Both the position numbers and the translations under genes were made by a program. A stretch of 32,694 nt of DNA from JBIIJL01 sp044233795 (GTDB lineage Bacteria; Pseudomonadota; Gammaproteobacteria; Legionellales; Legionellaceae): positions 1 to 32,694 of the forward strand of contig JBIIJL010000016.1 of assembly GCA_044233795.1 (NCBI GenBank), given 5' to 3'. The notes under the pieces are model-generated. The model ran no database searches and was not told where the DNA came from. It saw only the letters and a list, made by a program, of their open reading frames with translations. Within the stretch, counting starts at the first letter, position 1. The number at the start of each line of letters is the position of its first letter. Positions 24,782-32,694 of this stretch are shown here, one piece after another.

Positions 24782-25909
24782 ATGTTTAGGCTGATTGTGA
24801 TTTTTGTCACCATGGGATTTTATTTTCCTCAGTCTTTTGCGATAAATCTCAACAAAGGCCATGGTGCGCTGTTGTATGATACGAATTACAGCGGGGGTGC
24901 CCCAAGTTCAACCCCCACCAACAGCCCAGGTCAATGGATATCAAATATTAATGCGTTTAATGTTGGGGCTCAGGCGTTAAGCAAAATTAATCGGCTTTAT
25001 CCTTATAGTGGCAATATTTCGATGACATGCACGGTTGTAGCCGATTGCATCTATTCTGGATCTGGACAAAATGTGTTTGTAGGTTATAGCAATAATAATT
25101 TTGGCCCGGCTTCAGTTGCTGCTTATCGCAGCGCATTTCCTCAAGCACTTATTCTTGCCATTATCGATGCTGATACGACTACACTACCCCTTTTAAGCAG
25201 TAACGCTGTTGGGGTTGGTATTGCTAATGAGCTTACCGAACAAATGTGCAGTGATCCTAATGTTGATGGTGTTTTTTTTGACTTAGAACCATTTAATTTT
25301 GATCAGAATCAAGGGCAGTTTGCGCTTTTTAAACAAATTTCAGTTAATTTTGCAAGTAGTCAGTGTATTGATGGGCAACATCCGAAAGGCCGCATCTTTG
25401 CAATCTTCATGAATCCTAATAAGGTCAATGATTGGAGTGTTGTGCCTGGGATGCTCGGCCAAAATGGTTATTTGGTGGTTGCTGCTTATGATATTAATGA
25501 TACAACTCCGCCACGCCCAACACCGTATCAACTCTATACAAGCAGTGTGACAGGTAAAATTCAAGGATTTATGGATCCAAGTTCGCAAAAATATCAAATT
25601 CCCTATGCAGTTGCAGTACCCGCAGCTTCGAGTTTTTCTGAGTTTGAGCAATTTGGATATTATAATGCAAGCTATCCAAACGATTTTCAATTACAAACGG
25701 ATTATACGACCCAGGGATTTACACAATTGACCTACATTCAAACCGTAAGAGGGATTCTCTTGAAAAATGCCACCAGCGCTTATTATCTCGGCATGGATTA
25801 CTGGAGTTGGGGGCAGTATAAATCGCCCGTACCAAAGCAAGGGCAATTGCTCATGCCTAACCTTCCTCCAGCAAATGTTGTGCAGTATCTACAGCAATAT
25901 GGCGGTTGA
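24782..25909 (+). CDS. Exported protein with GH18-like motif, function unknown
   Basis: A 375-residue protein with a signal peptide (about residues 1-20, ending QSFA) and AAGGAGTAGGGAC before the ATG at 24782. The motif VDGVFFDLEPFNFD (near residue 163) resembles the DxxDxDxE strand-4 motif of family 18 glycoside hydrolases and their chitinase-like relatives, with the Glu as the potential catalytic acid; other strands such as FPQALILAIID and YLVVAAYDIN would fit a TIM barrel. Paired cysteines (CTVVADC; CSDPNVDG...SSQC) suit a periplasmic or secreted location. The C-terminus ends in YLGMDYWSWGQYKS, which may be the barrel's last strand with an aromatic substrate site. Enzymatic activity is a hypothesis. 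It converges on an outer-membrane barrel gene with 9 bases between. Confidence 0.8.
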   Translation: MFRLIVIFVTMGFYFPQSFAINLNKGHGALLYDTNYSGGAPSSTPTNSPGQWISNINAFNVGAQALSKINRLYPYSGNISMTCTVVADCIYSGSGQNVFVGYSNNNFGPASVAAYRSAFPQALILAIIDADTTTLPLLSSNAVGVGIANELTEQMCSDPNVDGVFFDLEPFNFDQNQGQFALFKQISVNFASSQCIDGQHPKGRIFAIFMNPNKVNDWSVVPGMLGQNGYLVVAAYDINDTTPPRPTPYQLYTSSVTGKIQGFMDPSSQKYQIPYAVAVPAASSFSEFEQFGYYNASYPNDFQLQTDYTTQGFTQLTYIQTVRGILLKNATSAYYLGMDYWSWGQYKSPVPKQGQLLMPNLPPANVVQYLQQYGG

Positions 25910-25918
25910 CTGTGACTA

Positions 25919-26683
25919 TTATATGAAGTATTTATTCACCGTAATGTTTACCCCTTGCTCAATAACTTGCAAGCTCTGAGAAAACACCGTGTAGGAAATG
26001 CCAGAGGTAGTGGGCAATGTAATATTGGCAATATGTGTTTTTCCGGTGGCCATAAAATTGTAAGAAATATCGACCATAAAACGGTAGGGTAACATGTACT
26101 CAAAGCCCACTTGGCCGGCTCCGCCCCAAATTATCTTGTTTTTACTGATATTAACGGGTGAAAAAGCAAAACTGGTCGCTGGTAAAACATCACCGTTTAA
26201 AATAGCACTGACGCTATTGATTGCCGGTCCTGCGCCTGCATAAACAAGCCAATGGTCAAAGTTAAAGCCTGCATCTAGTAATAAAAAAAATTCATGGTTC
26301 ATTTTGGTGTGAAGGCCTGCAGTTTGGTAGGTCCCATCTTGTGAAGTACCTGACCAAGATTGAGCGAATTGTTCAATACCAATGTATTTATAAATTGCCT
26401 TGGGTCCCAGTAACCATTGATTAGGCAGTTGAAAAAGAAAGCCTGCGTTAACAACCGGAGCTAAGCGATTGGTTACATTTGTATTTAAATACATAGCAGG
26501 GGATGGTGTGTTTGAAATGACGGTAATGTCAGTGCCGCCATTGGTAGAGGTGCTTACATACCCCCCACCCACGCCAGCCCAAAGACCTGAATAATTTGTT
26601 ACATCCCCTATAGTCCCAGCAGTAACGGTGGTGCTCATACACCAGAGTCCTATTGATAACCATCGTTTTAATTGATGTGACAT
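25919..26683 (-). CDS. Outer-membrane beta-barrel protein
   Basis: A 254-residue protein with a signal peptide (about residues 1-22, ending TVTA). The mature part has alternating hydrophobic strands with aromatic girdles: SGLWAGVGGGYVST, APVVNAGFLFQLPNQWLLGP, EFFLLLDAGFNFDHWLVYAG, IWGGAGQVGFEYMLPYRFMVDISYNFM and the terminal QGVNITVNKYFI. This fits an OmpA/OmpW-size eight-stranded barrel. The last residue is Ile after Phe, a small deviation from the usual terminal aromatic. AAGGA seven bases before the ATG at 26683 supports the start. It is of the type common in Legionellales surface proteins, and I cannot name a function. Confidence 0.85.
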   Translation of the reverse strand: MSHQLKRWLSIGLWCMSTTVTAGTIGDVTNYSGLWAGVGGGYVSTSTNGGTDITVISNTPSPAMYLNTNVTNRLAPVVNAGFLFQLPNQWLLGPKAIYKYIGIEQFAQSWSGTSQDGTYQTAGLHTKMNHEFFLLLDAGFNFDHWLVYAGAGPAINSVSAILNGDVLPATSFAFSPVNISKNKIIWGGAGQVGFEYMLPYRFMVDISYNFMATGKTHIANITLPTTSGISYTVFSQSLQVIEQGVNITVNKYFI

Positions 26684-26819
26684 GCTGTATCCTTACGTTC
26701 AAAAAAGCTATCATACAAGTATTTGTAAGCTCATCAAAGTACATCGTTCCCGTGCGGACGGGGAGAGTTAGTTAAAAAAACCTGCATTATGTCATTTTTT
26801 AAATGTCGGAGGCGAGATG

Positions 26820-27155
26820 ATGACAATTTCTTATGCTGATTTTGAAAGTGTTGATTTAAGATCAGGCACAATTGTAGATGTTCAAGAATTTCCGCGCGCA
26901 AAAAAACCAGCATTTAAAGTCTGGGTAGATTTTGGGCCTGAGATAGGTTTACTGCAAACTTCTGCTCAAATTACTGTTCACTATACAACTGATTCTCTTA
27001 TCGGTAGAAAGGTTGTGGGATGCGTGAATTTAGGTGAAAAGAACATCGCAGGATTCACATCGCAATTTTTATTGGTGGGATTTTCAGATGCCCAAGGTGC
27101 TATTTGTTTATTAACCGTTGAGCCGAGTGTGCCCAACGGTCAGAAAATGCATTAG
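26820..27155 (+). CDS. csaA: CsaA-type tRNA-binding protein
   Basis: A 111-residue OB-fold protein matching CsaA of Bacillus in pattern: FESVDLRSGTIVDVQEFPRA, KVWVDFGPEIGLLQTSAQI, the VVGCVNLGEKNIAGFTS block, and PSVPNGQKM at the end. The homodimer binds tRNA-like structures and, in Bacillus, has export-chaperone activity; the EMAP-II/MetRS C-terminal domain is the same fold. GGAGG sits seven bases before the ATG at 26820 (an ATG at 26817 is adjacent and in frame, only four bases from the ribosome site). It stands alone between two minus-strand genes. Confidence 0.93.
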   Translation: MTISYADFESVDLRSGTIVDVQEFPRAKKPAFKVWVDFGPEIGLLQTSAQITVHYTTDSLIGRKVVGCVNLGEKNIAGFTSQFLLVGFSDAQGAICLLTVEPSVPNGQKMH

Positions 27156-27185
27156 GGAGGACATTTTCAACACGTAGATTTTGAT

Positions 27186-27201
27186 AACGTCATATGGCGT
27201 T
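27186..27201. terminator. Candidate hairpin shared by csaA and clpB ends
   Basis: AACGTC (27186-27191), loop ATAT and GGCGTT (27196-27201) form a 6-bp stem with one G-T wobble. It lies between the two convergent stops and touches the stop codon of clpB. On the plus strand it is followed by TAACTTTT, a short T-run. The stem is weak, so confidence is low. Confidence 0.35.
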
Positions 27202-29774
27202 TAACTTTTAAAAACCAACTGTTCGTTTTCACACGTGACCTCTATTGTATCCCCTGATTTGAATTGGCCATTGAGTAAGGCTTGGGCGAGGGGATTTTCA
27301 AGTTTTTGTTGAATAGTTCGCTTTAACGGTCGAGCGCCATAGACAGGATCAAAGCCCGCTTCTGCCAAATAAGCTACTGCATTTGGTTGAAGTATGAGGG
27401 TAATGTTTTGGATGTGTAGGCGTTGTTGTAGATAGTTGATTTGAATCGTTGCAATATTGGCGATTTGTGCTTTGTTTAAGCTGTGGAAGACGATGCTGTC
27501 ATCAATTCTGTTGATAAACTCAGGACGAAAATGTTGGCTCACCAGCTCCATCACCGCTGTTTTAATTTCTTCATAGCCTTTGCTATCACCCATTTCCTGG
27601 ATGAGGTGGGAGCCTAAGTTTGAGGTCATTACAATCACCGTGTTTCGAAAATCAACCGTGCGTCCCTGACCATCAGTCAGACGACCATCATCAAGCACTT
27701 GTAACAAAATGTTAAATACATCAGGATGCGCCTTCTCAATTTCATCAAGTAAAATGACCGAATAGGGTCTGCGGCGCACAGCCTCAGTCAAGTAGCCGCC
27801 TTCTTCATATCCTACATATCCCGGAGGTGCTCCAATCAGGCGTGCAACGGAGTGTTTTTCCATGAATTCTGACATATCAATTCGGATCATCGCATCAATG
27901 GTGTCAAACATAAAAGCTGCGAGTGCCTTGCAAAGCTCAGTTTTACCAACACCTGTTGGTCCTAAAAATAAGAATGATCCAATCGGTCGATTGGGGTCGG
28001 AAAGACCTGCGCGTGAGCGTCTGATAGAATTTGCAACGGCATCGACCGCCTCATTTTGGCCGATGAGGCGTTGATGCAGGGCTTCTTCCATATGTAATAA
28101 CTTCTCTTTTTCACCCTCAAGCATTTTGGCAACTGGAATTCCCGTCCATTTTGAAACCACCTCAGCGATTTCTTCTTCGGTGACTTTATTGCGAACCAAT
28201 TTGGTTTCTTGTTGTTCTTGGTTTGAAACTTCGGTGAGTTCTTTTTCCAGTTCAGGGATTCGTCCATATTGAAGTTCAGACATGCGAGCAAGATCGCCTG
28301 CGCGCCTTGCGGTTTCTAATTCAAGTTTGGCTTTTTCTAGGGCTTCTTTAATATGTGTTGCTCCTTGTAACATTGCCTTTTCTGCTTTCCAGATCTCTTC
28401 GAGATCAGCCGCGCTTTTTTCAAGCTCAGCAATGCTTTCCTCTAAATCGCTTAAACGCTTTTTAGATGCTTCATCATGCTCTTTTTTTAATGCTTCTCGC
28501 TCAATTTTCAACTGAATAAGTCTGCGGTCGAGCTTATCAAGCGCCTCAGGCTTAGAATCAATTTCCATCCGAATGTGACTCCCTGCCTCATCAATCAAAT
28601 CAATTGCCTTGTCGGGTAACTGTCGGTCAGTGATATAGCGGTGTGACAATGTTGCAGCAGCAACGATAGCAGGATCGGTGATTTCCACTCCATGATGTAC
28701 TTCATAGCGCTCCTTTAAGCCACGTAGAATAGCAATGGTATCTTCAACAGTGGGTTCATCAACGAGTACTTTTTGAAAGCGGCGCTCAAGGGCTGCATCT
28801 TTTTCAATATATTGGCGATATTCATCAAGCGTTGTAGCTCCAATACAATGAAGTTCCCCGCGTGCAAGTGCGGGTTTTAACATATTGCCCGCATCCATCG
28901 CACCTTCTGCTTTGCCGGCACCGACCATGGTGTGTAATTCGTCGATGAAGAGGATGATTTGTCCCTCTTGTTTTGATAAGTCATTAAGTACTGATTTTAA
29001 ACGTTCCTCAAATTCCCCGCGAAATTTAGCACCAGCTATCAAGGCGCCCATGTCTAAGGATAAAAGCCGCTTGTTTTTGAGTCCTTCAGGAACTTCACCA
29101 TTGATGATGCGTTGTGCCAATCCCTCAACGATAGCGGTTTTACCAACCCCCGGCTCGCCAATGAGCACGGGGTTATTTTTAGTGCGACGTTGTAAGACTT
29201 GAATAGTGCGGCGAATTTCATCATCGCGTCCAATGACTGGGTCAAGCTTGCCTTGTTCAGCACGTTCAGTGAGATCTAAGGTATATTTTTCAAGTGCTTG
29301 GCGTTGATCTTCTGCATTTTGATCGGTGACTTTCTCGCCACCGCGAATTTCATCAATCGCTTTTTCCAACGCTTTAGGATCAGCTTGTGCTTGTTTTAGC
29401 ATCCTTGCAATCGGCGTATCTTCACTGATTGCCGCTAACACGAACAATTCACTGGAAATAAAAGTATCTTTTCGTTGCTGGGCAATTTTATCTGAGAGGT
29501 TGAATAAGCGGTTTAGGGTGTTAGAGATATGAATATCGCCGCCAGTGCCTGAGACTCTAGGTAGTCTATCGAGCGCTTGGTCAATGGACGTTCTCAGTTG
29601 AGATATATTAACGTCTGCTTTTGAAAGTAATGGTCTTAAGCTACCCCCTTCTTGATCTAGGAGTGCCTTCATAACATGCTCAGGTTCTATGAAACCATTA
29701 TCGCGGCCCAATGCAATTGATTGTGCATCGGCTAAAGCCATTTGAAACTTAGATGTTAACTTATCCATTCGCAT
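27201..29774 (-). CDS. clpB: ATP-dependent disaggregase ClpB
   Basis: An 857-residue Hsp100 protein, the same length as E. coli ClpB, that dissolves protein aggregates with DnaK. It starts MRMDKLTSKFQMALADAQ (E. coli MRLDRLTNKF...). Domains in order: N-terminal Clp-N; AAA1 with Walker A GEPGVGKTAIVEG (about residue 208) and Walker B IILFIDELHTMVG; the long middle coiled coil (about residues 410-520, with many Lys, Glu and Leu); AAA2 with GPTGVGKTELCKAL (about residue 606), ILLDEIEKAHPDVFN and the pore loop GYVGYEEGG. The C-terminal D2-small domain has GARPLKRTIQQ. The start at 29774 follows AGAGGTG; a GTG at 29777 is in frame but less likely. Confidence 0.98.
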   Translation of the reverse strand: MRMDKLTSKFQMALADAQSIALGRDNGFIEPEHVMKALLDQEGGSLRPLLSKADVNISQLRTSIDQALDRLPRVSGTGGDIHISNTLNRLFNLSDKIAQQRKDTFISSELFVLAAISEDTPIARMLKQAQADPKALEKAIDEIRGGEKVTDQNAEDQRQALEKYTLDLTERAEQGKLDPVIGRDDEIRRTIQVLQRRTKNNPVLIGEPGVGKTAIVEGLAQRIINGEVPEGLKNKRLLSLDMGALIAGAKFRGEFEERLKSVLNDLSKQEGQIILFIDELHTMVGAGKAEGAMDAGNMLKPALARGELHCIGATTLDEYRQYIEKDAALERRFQKVLVDEPTVEDTIAILRGLKERYEVHHGVEITDPAIVAAATLSHRYITDRQLPDKAIDLIDEAGSHIRMEIDSKPEALDKLDRRLIQLKIEREALKKEHDEASKKRLSDLEESIAELEKSAADLEEIWKAEKAMLQGATHIKEALEKAKLELETARRAGDLARMSELQYGRIPELEKELTEVSNQEQQETKLVRNKVTEEEIAEVVSKWTGIPVAKMLEGEKEKLLHMEEALHQRLIGQNEAVDAVANSIRRSRAGLSDPNRPIGSFLFLGPTGVGKTELCKALAAFMFDTIDAMIRIDMSEFMEKHSVARLIGAPPGYVGYEEGGYLTEAVRRRPYSVILLDEIEKAHPDVFNILLQVLDDGRLTDGQGRTVDFRNTVIVMTSNLGSHLIQEMGDSKGYEEIKTAVMELVSQHFRPEFINRIDDSIVFHSLNKAQIANIATIQINYLQQRLHIQNITLILQPNAVAYLAEAGFDPVYGARPLKRTIQQKLENPLAQALLNGQFKSGDTIEVTCENEQLVFKS

Positions 29775-29811
29775 CACAGCACCTCTATTGTAATAATGTC
29801 ATCTTACCGTA

Positions 29812-29839
29812 AAATGTGGCTTCCTTAATAAATATCAAG
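29812..29839 (-). promoter_or_regulatory. Candidate sigma32 heat-shock promoter of clpB
   Basis: On the minus strand CTTGATA (29839-29833), a 13-base spacer and CCACATTT (29819-29812) match the heat-shock consensus CTTGAAA-N13-15-CCCCATnT with one difference in each element. Transcription would begin about 30 bases before the clpB start. Heat-shock control of clpB is established in proteobacteria. The site overlaps the upstream flank of the divergent sppA gene. Confidence 0.65.
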
Positions 29840-29847
29840 AAGACCCG

Positions 29848-30801
29848 ATGATAAATAATTCTGCCAGTGATCATCATGATGCCCAAGCTGTGATTAATCA
29901 AATCGTTATTGAGTATATGCATGATAAAAAACAGAAGCGAGCCTGGCGATGGGTAAAAAGGGTTATAATGATCATTATTTTTCTTTCGCTTCTTTACCTG
30001 ATTGGTTCAAACTATTCAGAGGATGTGGCAGTTCGTTCTAAGCCACATGTGGGTTATATCGATATCAAAGGGACAATCTTTGAAAAGCAACCTGCTAATT
30101 CTGATAATTTTATGCAGGGTTTACATGATGCATACGCAAACAAGGCTTTAAAGGCACTGGTTTTGCGTATTGATAGTCCTGGAGGTAGTCCTGTCCAAGC
30201 AGATTACATGTATAGCGCCGTTCGCTATTATCAGCACAAATTTCCCAAAATTAAAGTATATGCGGTGTGTGTTGATGTGTGTGCATCTGCGGCTTATTAT
30301 GTTGCAGCGGCTGCAGATGAAATTTATGCGAATCCTTCAAGTATCGTGGGTTCCATTGGGGTCGTTTACAACGGGTTTGGGTTTGTCGATGCGATGCAGA
30401 AGCTTGGCGTGACTCGCCGTTTGCAAACAGCTGGTCTTTATAAAGGGATGTTAGATCCTTTTTCAGCTGAAACGCCTCAGGAAAAACAATTTTTGCAAGC
30501 AATGTTAGATAGCGTCCATGAGCAATTTATCGAAAAAGTGAAGCAAGGTCGTGGCACGCGCTTAAAGATAACAAATGATATTTTCTCAGGGCTCTTTTGG
30601 ACAGGCATTCAAGCACAGAAACTCGGGCTTATCGATGGTTTCGCAAGTAGCGGGCAAGTCGCGCGCGAGATTGTGAAAATAGAAGAAGTGGTTGATTATA
30701 CTTCAGAGCCTAGTGTCATGGAGCGGATGGCAAAAAACATTGGCACCGCGATGATGGATAGGCTCCCGGAAATGTTGGGGGTTAAAGCGCAATTTCAATA
30801 G
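29848..30801 (+). CDS. sppA: Signal peptide peptidase SppA-like protease (family S49)
   Basis: A 317-residue single-domain S49 protease. It has a cytoplasmic N-terminus of about 40 residues, one membrane helix (VIMIIIFLSLLYLIG) and a periplasmic catalytic domain. The region LVLRIDSPGGSPVQADYMYS is the family's conserved entry; the nucleophile serine is in CVDVCASAAYYVAAAADEIYANP and the general-base lysine in TAGLYKGMLDPF. The serine context is CASAA rather than the more usual ASGG, which may alter the site slightly. Such proteases degrade remnant signal peptides in the membrane. It is divergent from clpB with 73 bases between starts, no strong ribosome site is visible, and it converges on suhB with one base between stops. 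Confidence 0.93.
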   Translation: MINNSASDHHDAQAVINQIVIEYMHDKKQKRAWRWVKRVIMIIIFLSLLYLIGSNYSEDVAVRSKPHVGYIDIKGTIFEKQPANSDNFMQGLHDAYANKALKALVLRIDSPGGSPVQADYMYSAVRYYQHKFPKIKVYAVCVDVCASAAYYVAAAADEIYANPSSIVGSIGVVYNGFGFVDAMQKLGVTRRLQTAGLYKGMLDPFSAETPQEKQFLQAMLDSVHEQFIEKVKQGRGTRLKITNDIFSGLFWTGIQAQKLGLIDGFASSGQVAREIVKIEEVVDYTSEPSVMERMAKNIGTAMMDRLPEMLGVKAQFQ

Positions 30802-30802
30802 G

Positions 30803-31588
30803 TTACTTTGTGACTGTTCCCATCAGTTGTAAAAGGGCTTTAAACACTTTTGGGGTGCCCGCAATCACATTTCCGGTATGAAGAAAGTCCTCGCCGCCGT
30901 GCAGGTCGCTGATGAGTCCGCCAGCTTCTTGGACCAACAAGGAGCTCGCGGCAATATCCCAAGGACGCAATCCAAATTCCCAAAAACCATCAAGGCGGCC
31001 ACTGGCTAAGTAAGCTAAATCAAGTGCAGCAGAGCCTGTGCGCCGCACACCAGCACATTTGCCAAATAAAGACGCAATGGTTGGTAAAAATTGCTCGGCA
31101 AGTTCTGCGTCACGCATCGGAAAGCCAGTTCCTAATAACGATTGACTTAAAAGCGTTTGTTTTGATACTCGCAAACGATGGTCATTTAAGCGCGCACCGC
31201 GACCGCGGCTTGCTGTAAAACACTCGTGACGAAGAGGGTCTAAGACCACGGCGTGTTCAATCCGATTTTTTATCTTAACGGCAATTGATACAGCGTAAAA
31301 TGGAAAGCCATGTAAATAATTGTTGGTTCCGTCGAGAGGGTCTATGATCCATACGGTTTCAGCTTCATCGTTATCAATACCACTTTCTTCGGCTATGATC
31401 CCATGCATAGGGTATGCTTTACGTATGGTATGGATGATGGCTTGTTCGGCCTTTACATCCACTTCTGAAAATAACTCTTCAGCGTGCTTGGTGGATATTT
31501 TAATGCGGTCAAGTTGATCGATATGGCGCACAATGATATCACCAGCAACTCGTGCGGCGCTGATTGCAATGTTTAATAGAGGGTGCAT
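30803..31588 (-). CDS. suhB: Inositol-1-monophosphatase family protein SuhB
   Basis: A 261-residue member of the inositol monophosphatase family (E. coli SuhB 267), which in E. coli also joins the rRNA antitermination complex. The metal-binding motifs are seen: GIIAEESG, WIIDPLDGTNNYLHGFP and the C-terminal LRPWDIAASSLLVQEAGG. The conserved start region HPLLNIAISAARVAG follows ATG 31588; the frame extends to 31624 without support. The ribosome site is weak (GAG). The gene is convergent with sppA, and the 163 bases before the yggS start contain no RNA gene that I recognise. Confidence 0.95.
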   Translation of the reverse strand: MHPLLNIAISAARVAGDIIVRHIDQLDRIKISTKHAEELFSEVDVKAEQAIIHTIRKAYPMHGIIAEESGIDNDEAETVWIIDPLDGTNNYLHGFPFYAVSIAVKIKNRIEHAVVLDPLRHECFTASRGRGARLNDHRLRVSKQTLLSQSLLGTGFPMRDAELAEQFLPTIASLFGKCAGVRRTGSAALDLAYLASGRLDGFWEFGLRPWDIAASSLLVQEAGGLISDLHGGEDFLHTGNVIAGTPKVFKALLQLMGTVTK

Positions 31589-31751
31589 ACAGTTACTCGT
31601 TAGCAAAACGGAAGATTGTAGCACACAATGTTCCTGAAAGTGAGCTAAACCATGATGAAGGGCAGCACCTGTTTCTTCTAGCGTTCGCAGTACCTAATCA
31701 CAAATGGACCTGCGTTGCCCTTGACGCTTTCGTGCTGGTCAGCTTATAGTC

Positions 31752-32477
31752 ATGATTCATACCATGTTTTACTTTAACAACAGGCCGTTTGCTTTGATAA
31801 CTGTGGATGAGAGAGAAAAGACGCTCACCAACTATTTTGCTGTGAAATCTCAAATTGCCCAGCACCAAATGCGACTCGATGATGCACATCGGCCTGTCAG
31901 GTTAATTGTTGTTTCAAAATTTCAACCGATAGACAAAATTCGTATTTTACTAGCTGTCGGTCATCGGGATTTTGCTGAAAGTCGTGTTGAAGAAGTTCGT
32001 GAAAAATGGTTAGTATTGCGTCAAGAATATCCTGATGTAATCCTACATTTTATCGGGGCAATTCAATCTAGAAAAATTTCGGACATCGTAAAATACTCAG
32101 ATTATATCCACTCGGTTGATAGATTGGAAATTGCAGAAAAAATCACTCGAGAAACGCAACGACAAAGCAAAACATTGAAATGCTTGATTCAAGTGAATGT
32201 TGGCCATGAACCACAAAAAGCGGGAATTGAGCTTGATCATTTTCCAGATTTTTTCAATGCACTAAGAAAAATGTCAGGCTTTATCGTTGAGGGGGCGATG
32301 TGCATTCCTCCTGCAATAGAAGATCCTCGCCCCTTTTTTAATATTATGCAGAAGCTTAAGAAAGATTACTCACTTAAAGAGTTAAGCATGGGGATGAGTA
32401 GCGATTTTCAGGTAGCGATGGAATGTGGTTCAACCATGCTTAGGGTTGGGGCAAAAATTTTAGGTACGAGACTCTGA
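31752..32477 (+). CDS. yggS: YggS family pyridoxal phosphate homeostasis protein
   Basis: A 241-residue PLP-binding protein of the YggS/PLPBP family, a TIM-barrel protein that controls free PLP and amino-acid homeostasis. The PLP lysine is in RLIVVSKFQP (about residue 56). FAESRVEEVREKW and LHFIGAIQSRKI, then LIQVNVGHEPQKAGI, LSMGMSSDFQVAMECGSTMLRVG and ILGTRL match the family in order. The usual GxNxxQE motif reads AESRVEE here, with Asn replaced by Ser and Gln by Glu, a mild divergence. The start at 31752 gives about 10 residues more than usual, and no ribosome site is clear. Neighbours such as pilT or proC are absent. Confidence 0.93.
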   Translation: MIHTMFYFNNRPFALITVDEREKTLTNYFAVKSQIAQHQMRLDDAHRPVRLIVVSKFQPIDKIRILLAVGHRDFAESRVEEVREKWLVLRQEYPDVILHFIGAIQSRKISDIVKYSDYIHSVDRLEIAEKITRETQRQSKTLKCLIQVNVGHEPQKAGIELDHFPDFFNALRKMSGFIVEGAMCIPPAIEDPRPFFNIMQKLKKDYSLKELSMGMSSDFQVAMECGSTMLRVGAKILGTRL

Positions 32478-32503
32478 TAGAGTTGCTTCATGTTAATTCA
32501 CCA

Positions 32504-32534
32504 TTGGTTAACCAACGCGTAATATTTCGCGTTG
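32504..32534. terminator. Overlapping palindromes downstream of yggS
   Basis: TTGGTTAACCAA (32504-32515) is a perfect palindrome. It overlaps a stem formed by CAACGCG (32513-32519) and CGCGTTG (32528-32534) with an 8-base loop. No T-run follows, so Rho-independent termination is uncertain; the site lies 27 bases after the yggS stop. Confidence 0.3.
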
Positions 32535-32569
32535 ATTCATATCGCCGCCTACGTCATTACTGGTGCTAG

Positions 32570-32694
32570 TACACCCCCCCCCCTGAGTTTAGTTGTCCTT
32601 ATAGAGCAGAGCTAGATAAGGCATGTGAAAATGCAAGCCTTTTCGATAAAATAACCATTCGCGCTGTCAATAATGCATTAGCAGCAATCGGTAA
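32570..32694 (+). other. Open reading frame leaving the window after a run of ten C
   Basis: After the tag stop at 32567-32569 a frame is open to the end of the window (about 41 codons): YTPPPPEFSCPYRAELD..., DKITIRAVNNALAAIG. Upstream of that stop the same frame reads plausibly as IFRVDSYRRLRHYWC. There is no ATG or GTG start and no ribosome site. The ten-C run (32574-32583) makes the frame sensitive to a length error. It may be the remains of a coding sequence or nothing. Confidence 0.25.

Noticed and set aside
26749..26762. CCCGT-GCGG-ACGGG hairpin resembling half of a type I-E CRISPR repeat
   Set aside because: Only one copy is present with no spacer pattern, so it is not an array; it may be a simple stem between two divergent genes.
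31564..31749. 61-codon open frame before yggS
   Set aside because: It overlaps the suhB start on the other strand and shows no ribosome site or known motif.

Overview
The window looks like part of a gammaproteobacterial chromosome. Nearly all of it is conserved housekeeping DNA, moderately AT-rich and tightly packed, with TTG starts and ATGA-type overlaps. The recognisable proteins (NrdA with two ATP cones, IF-1, TrxB, FtsK, LolA, RarA, YhdP, Mpl, ClpB, SuhB, YggS) are of gammaproteobacterial type. The trxB / ftsK-lolA-rarA arrangement, together with several exported proteins I cannot name, suggests the Legionellales (Legionella/Coxiella-like). That placement is an inference, not a demonstration. 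I saw no tRNA, rRNA, CRISPR array, prophage or intact mobile element.

Layout. (1) 1-3151, minus strand: the start of nrdB, then nrdA, with a regulatory region (2981-3138) that holds a sigma70-like promoter, two NrdR-type boxes 32 bp apart and two DnaA-box matches. (2) 3152-5587: an exported phosphodiester glycosidase, divergent from pmbA, which converges on infA. (3) 5858-9706: a MoxR ATPase - DUF58 - TgpA-like transglutaminase module. The third gene is split by an apparent -1 frameshift near 7959. (4) 9715-12112, minus strand: an exported polysaccharide deacetylase, a 126-residue protein of unknown function with an acidic C-terminus, and trxB. (5) 12186-22316, plus strand: a probable 10-kb operon ftsK-lolA-rarA-yhdP-(membrane protein)-mpl, serving chromosome segregation, lipoprotein and phospholipid transport, fork repair and peptidoglycan recycling. 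(6) 22398-23193: a decayed IS5-family (IS903-like) element between 64-bp inverted repeats that match at 61 positions. (7) 23268-26683: a MATE transporter, then a convergent pair of exported proteins (GH18-like and an outer-membrane barrel). (8) 26820-32477: csaA, clpB with a candidate sigma32 promoter, sppA, suhB and yggS. (9) 32478-32694: palindromes, a run of ten C and an unassigned open frame that leaves the window.

I found no convincing new defence or secretion system. The points most worth a second look are the inverted-repeat IS remnant, the frameshifted transglutaminase, the combined NrdR/DnaA control region of nrdAB, and two candidates for secreted lineage-specific proteins (10716-11096 and 24782-26683).
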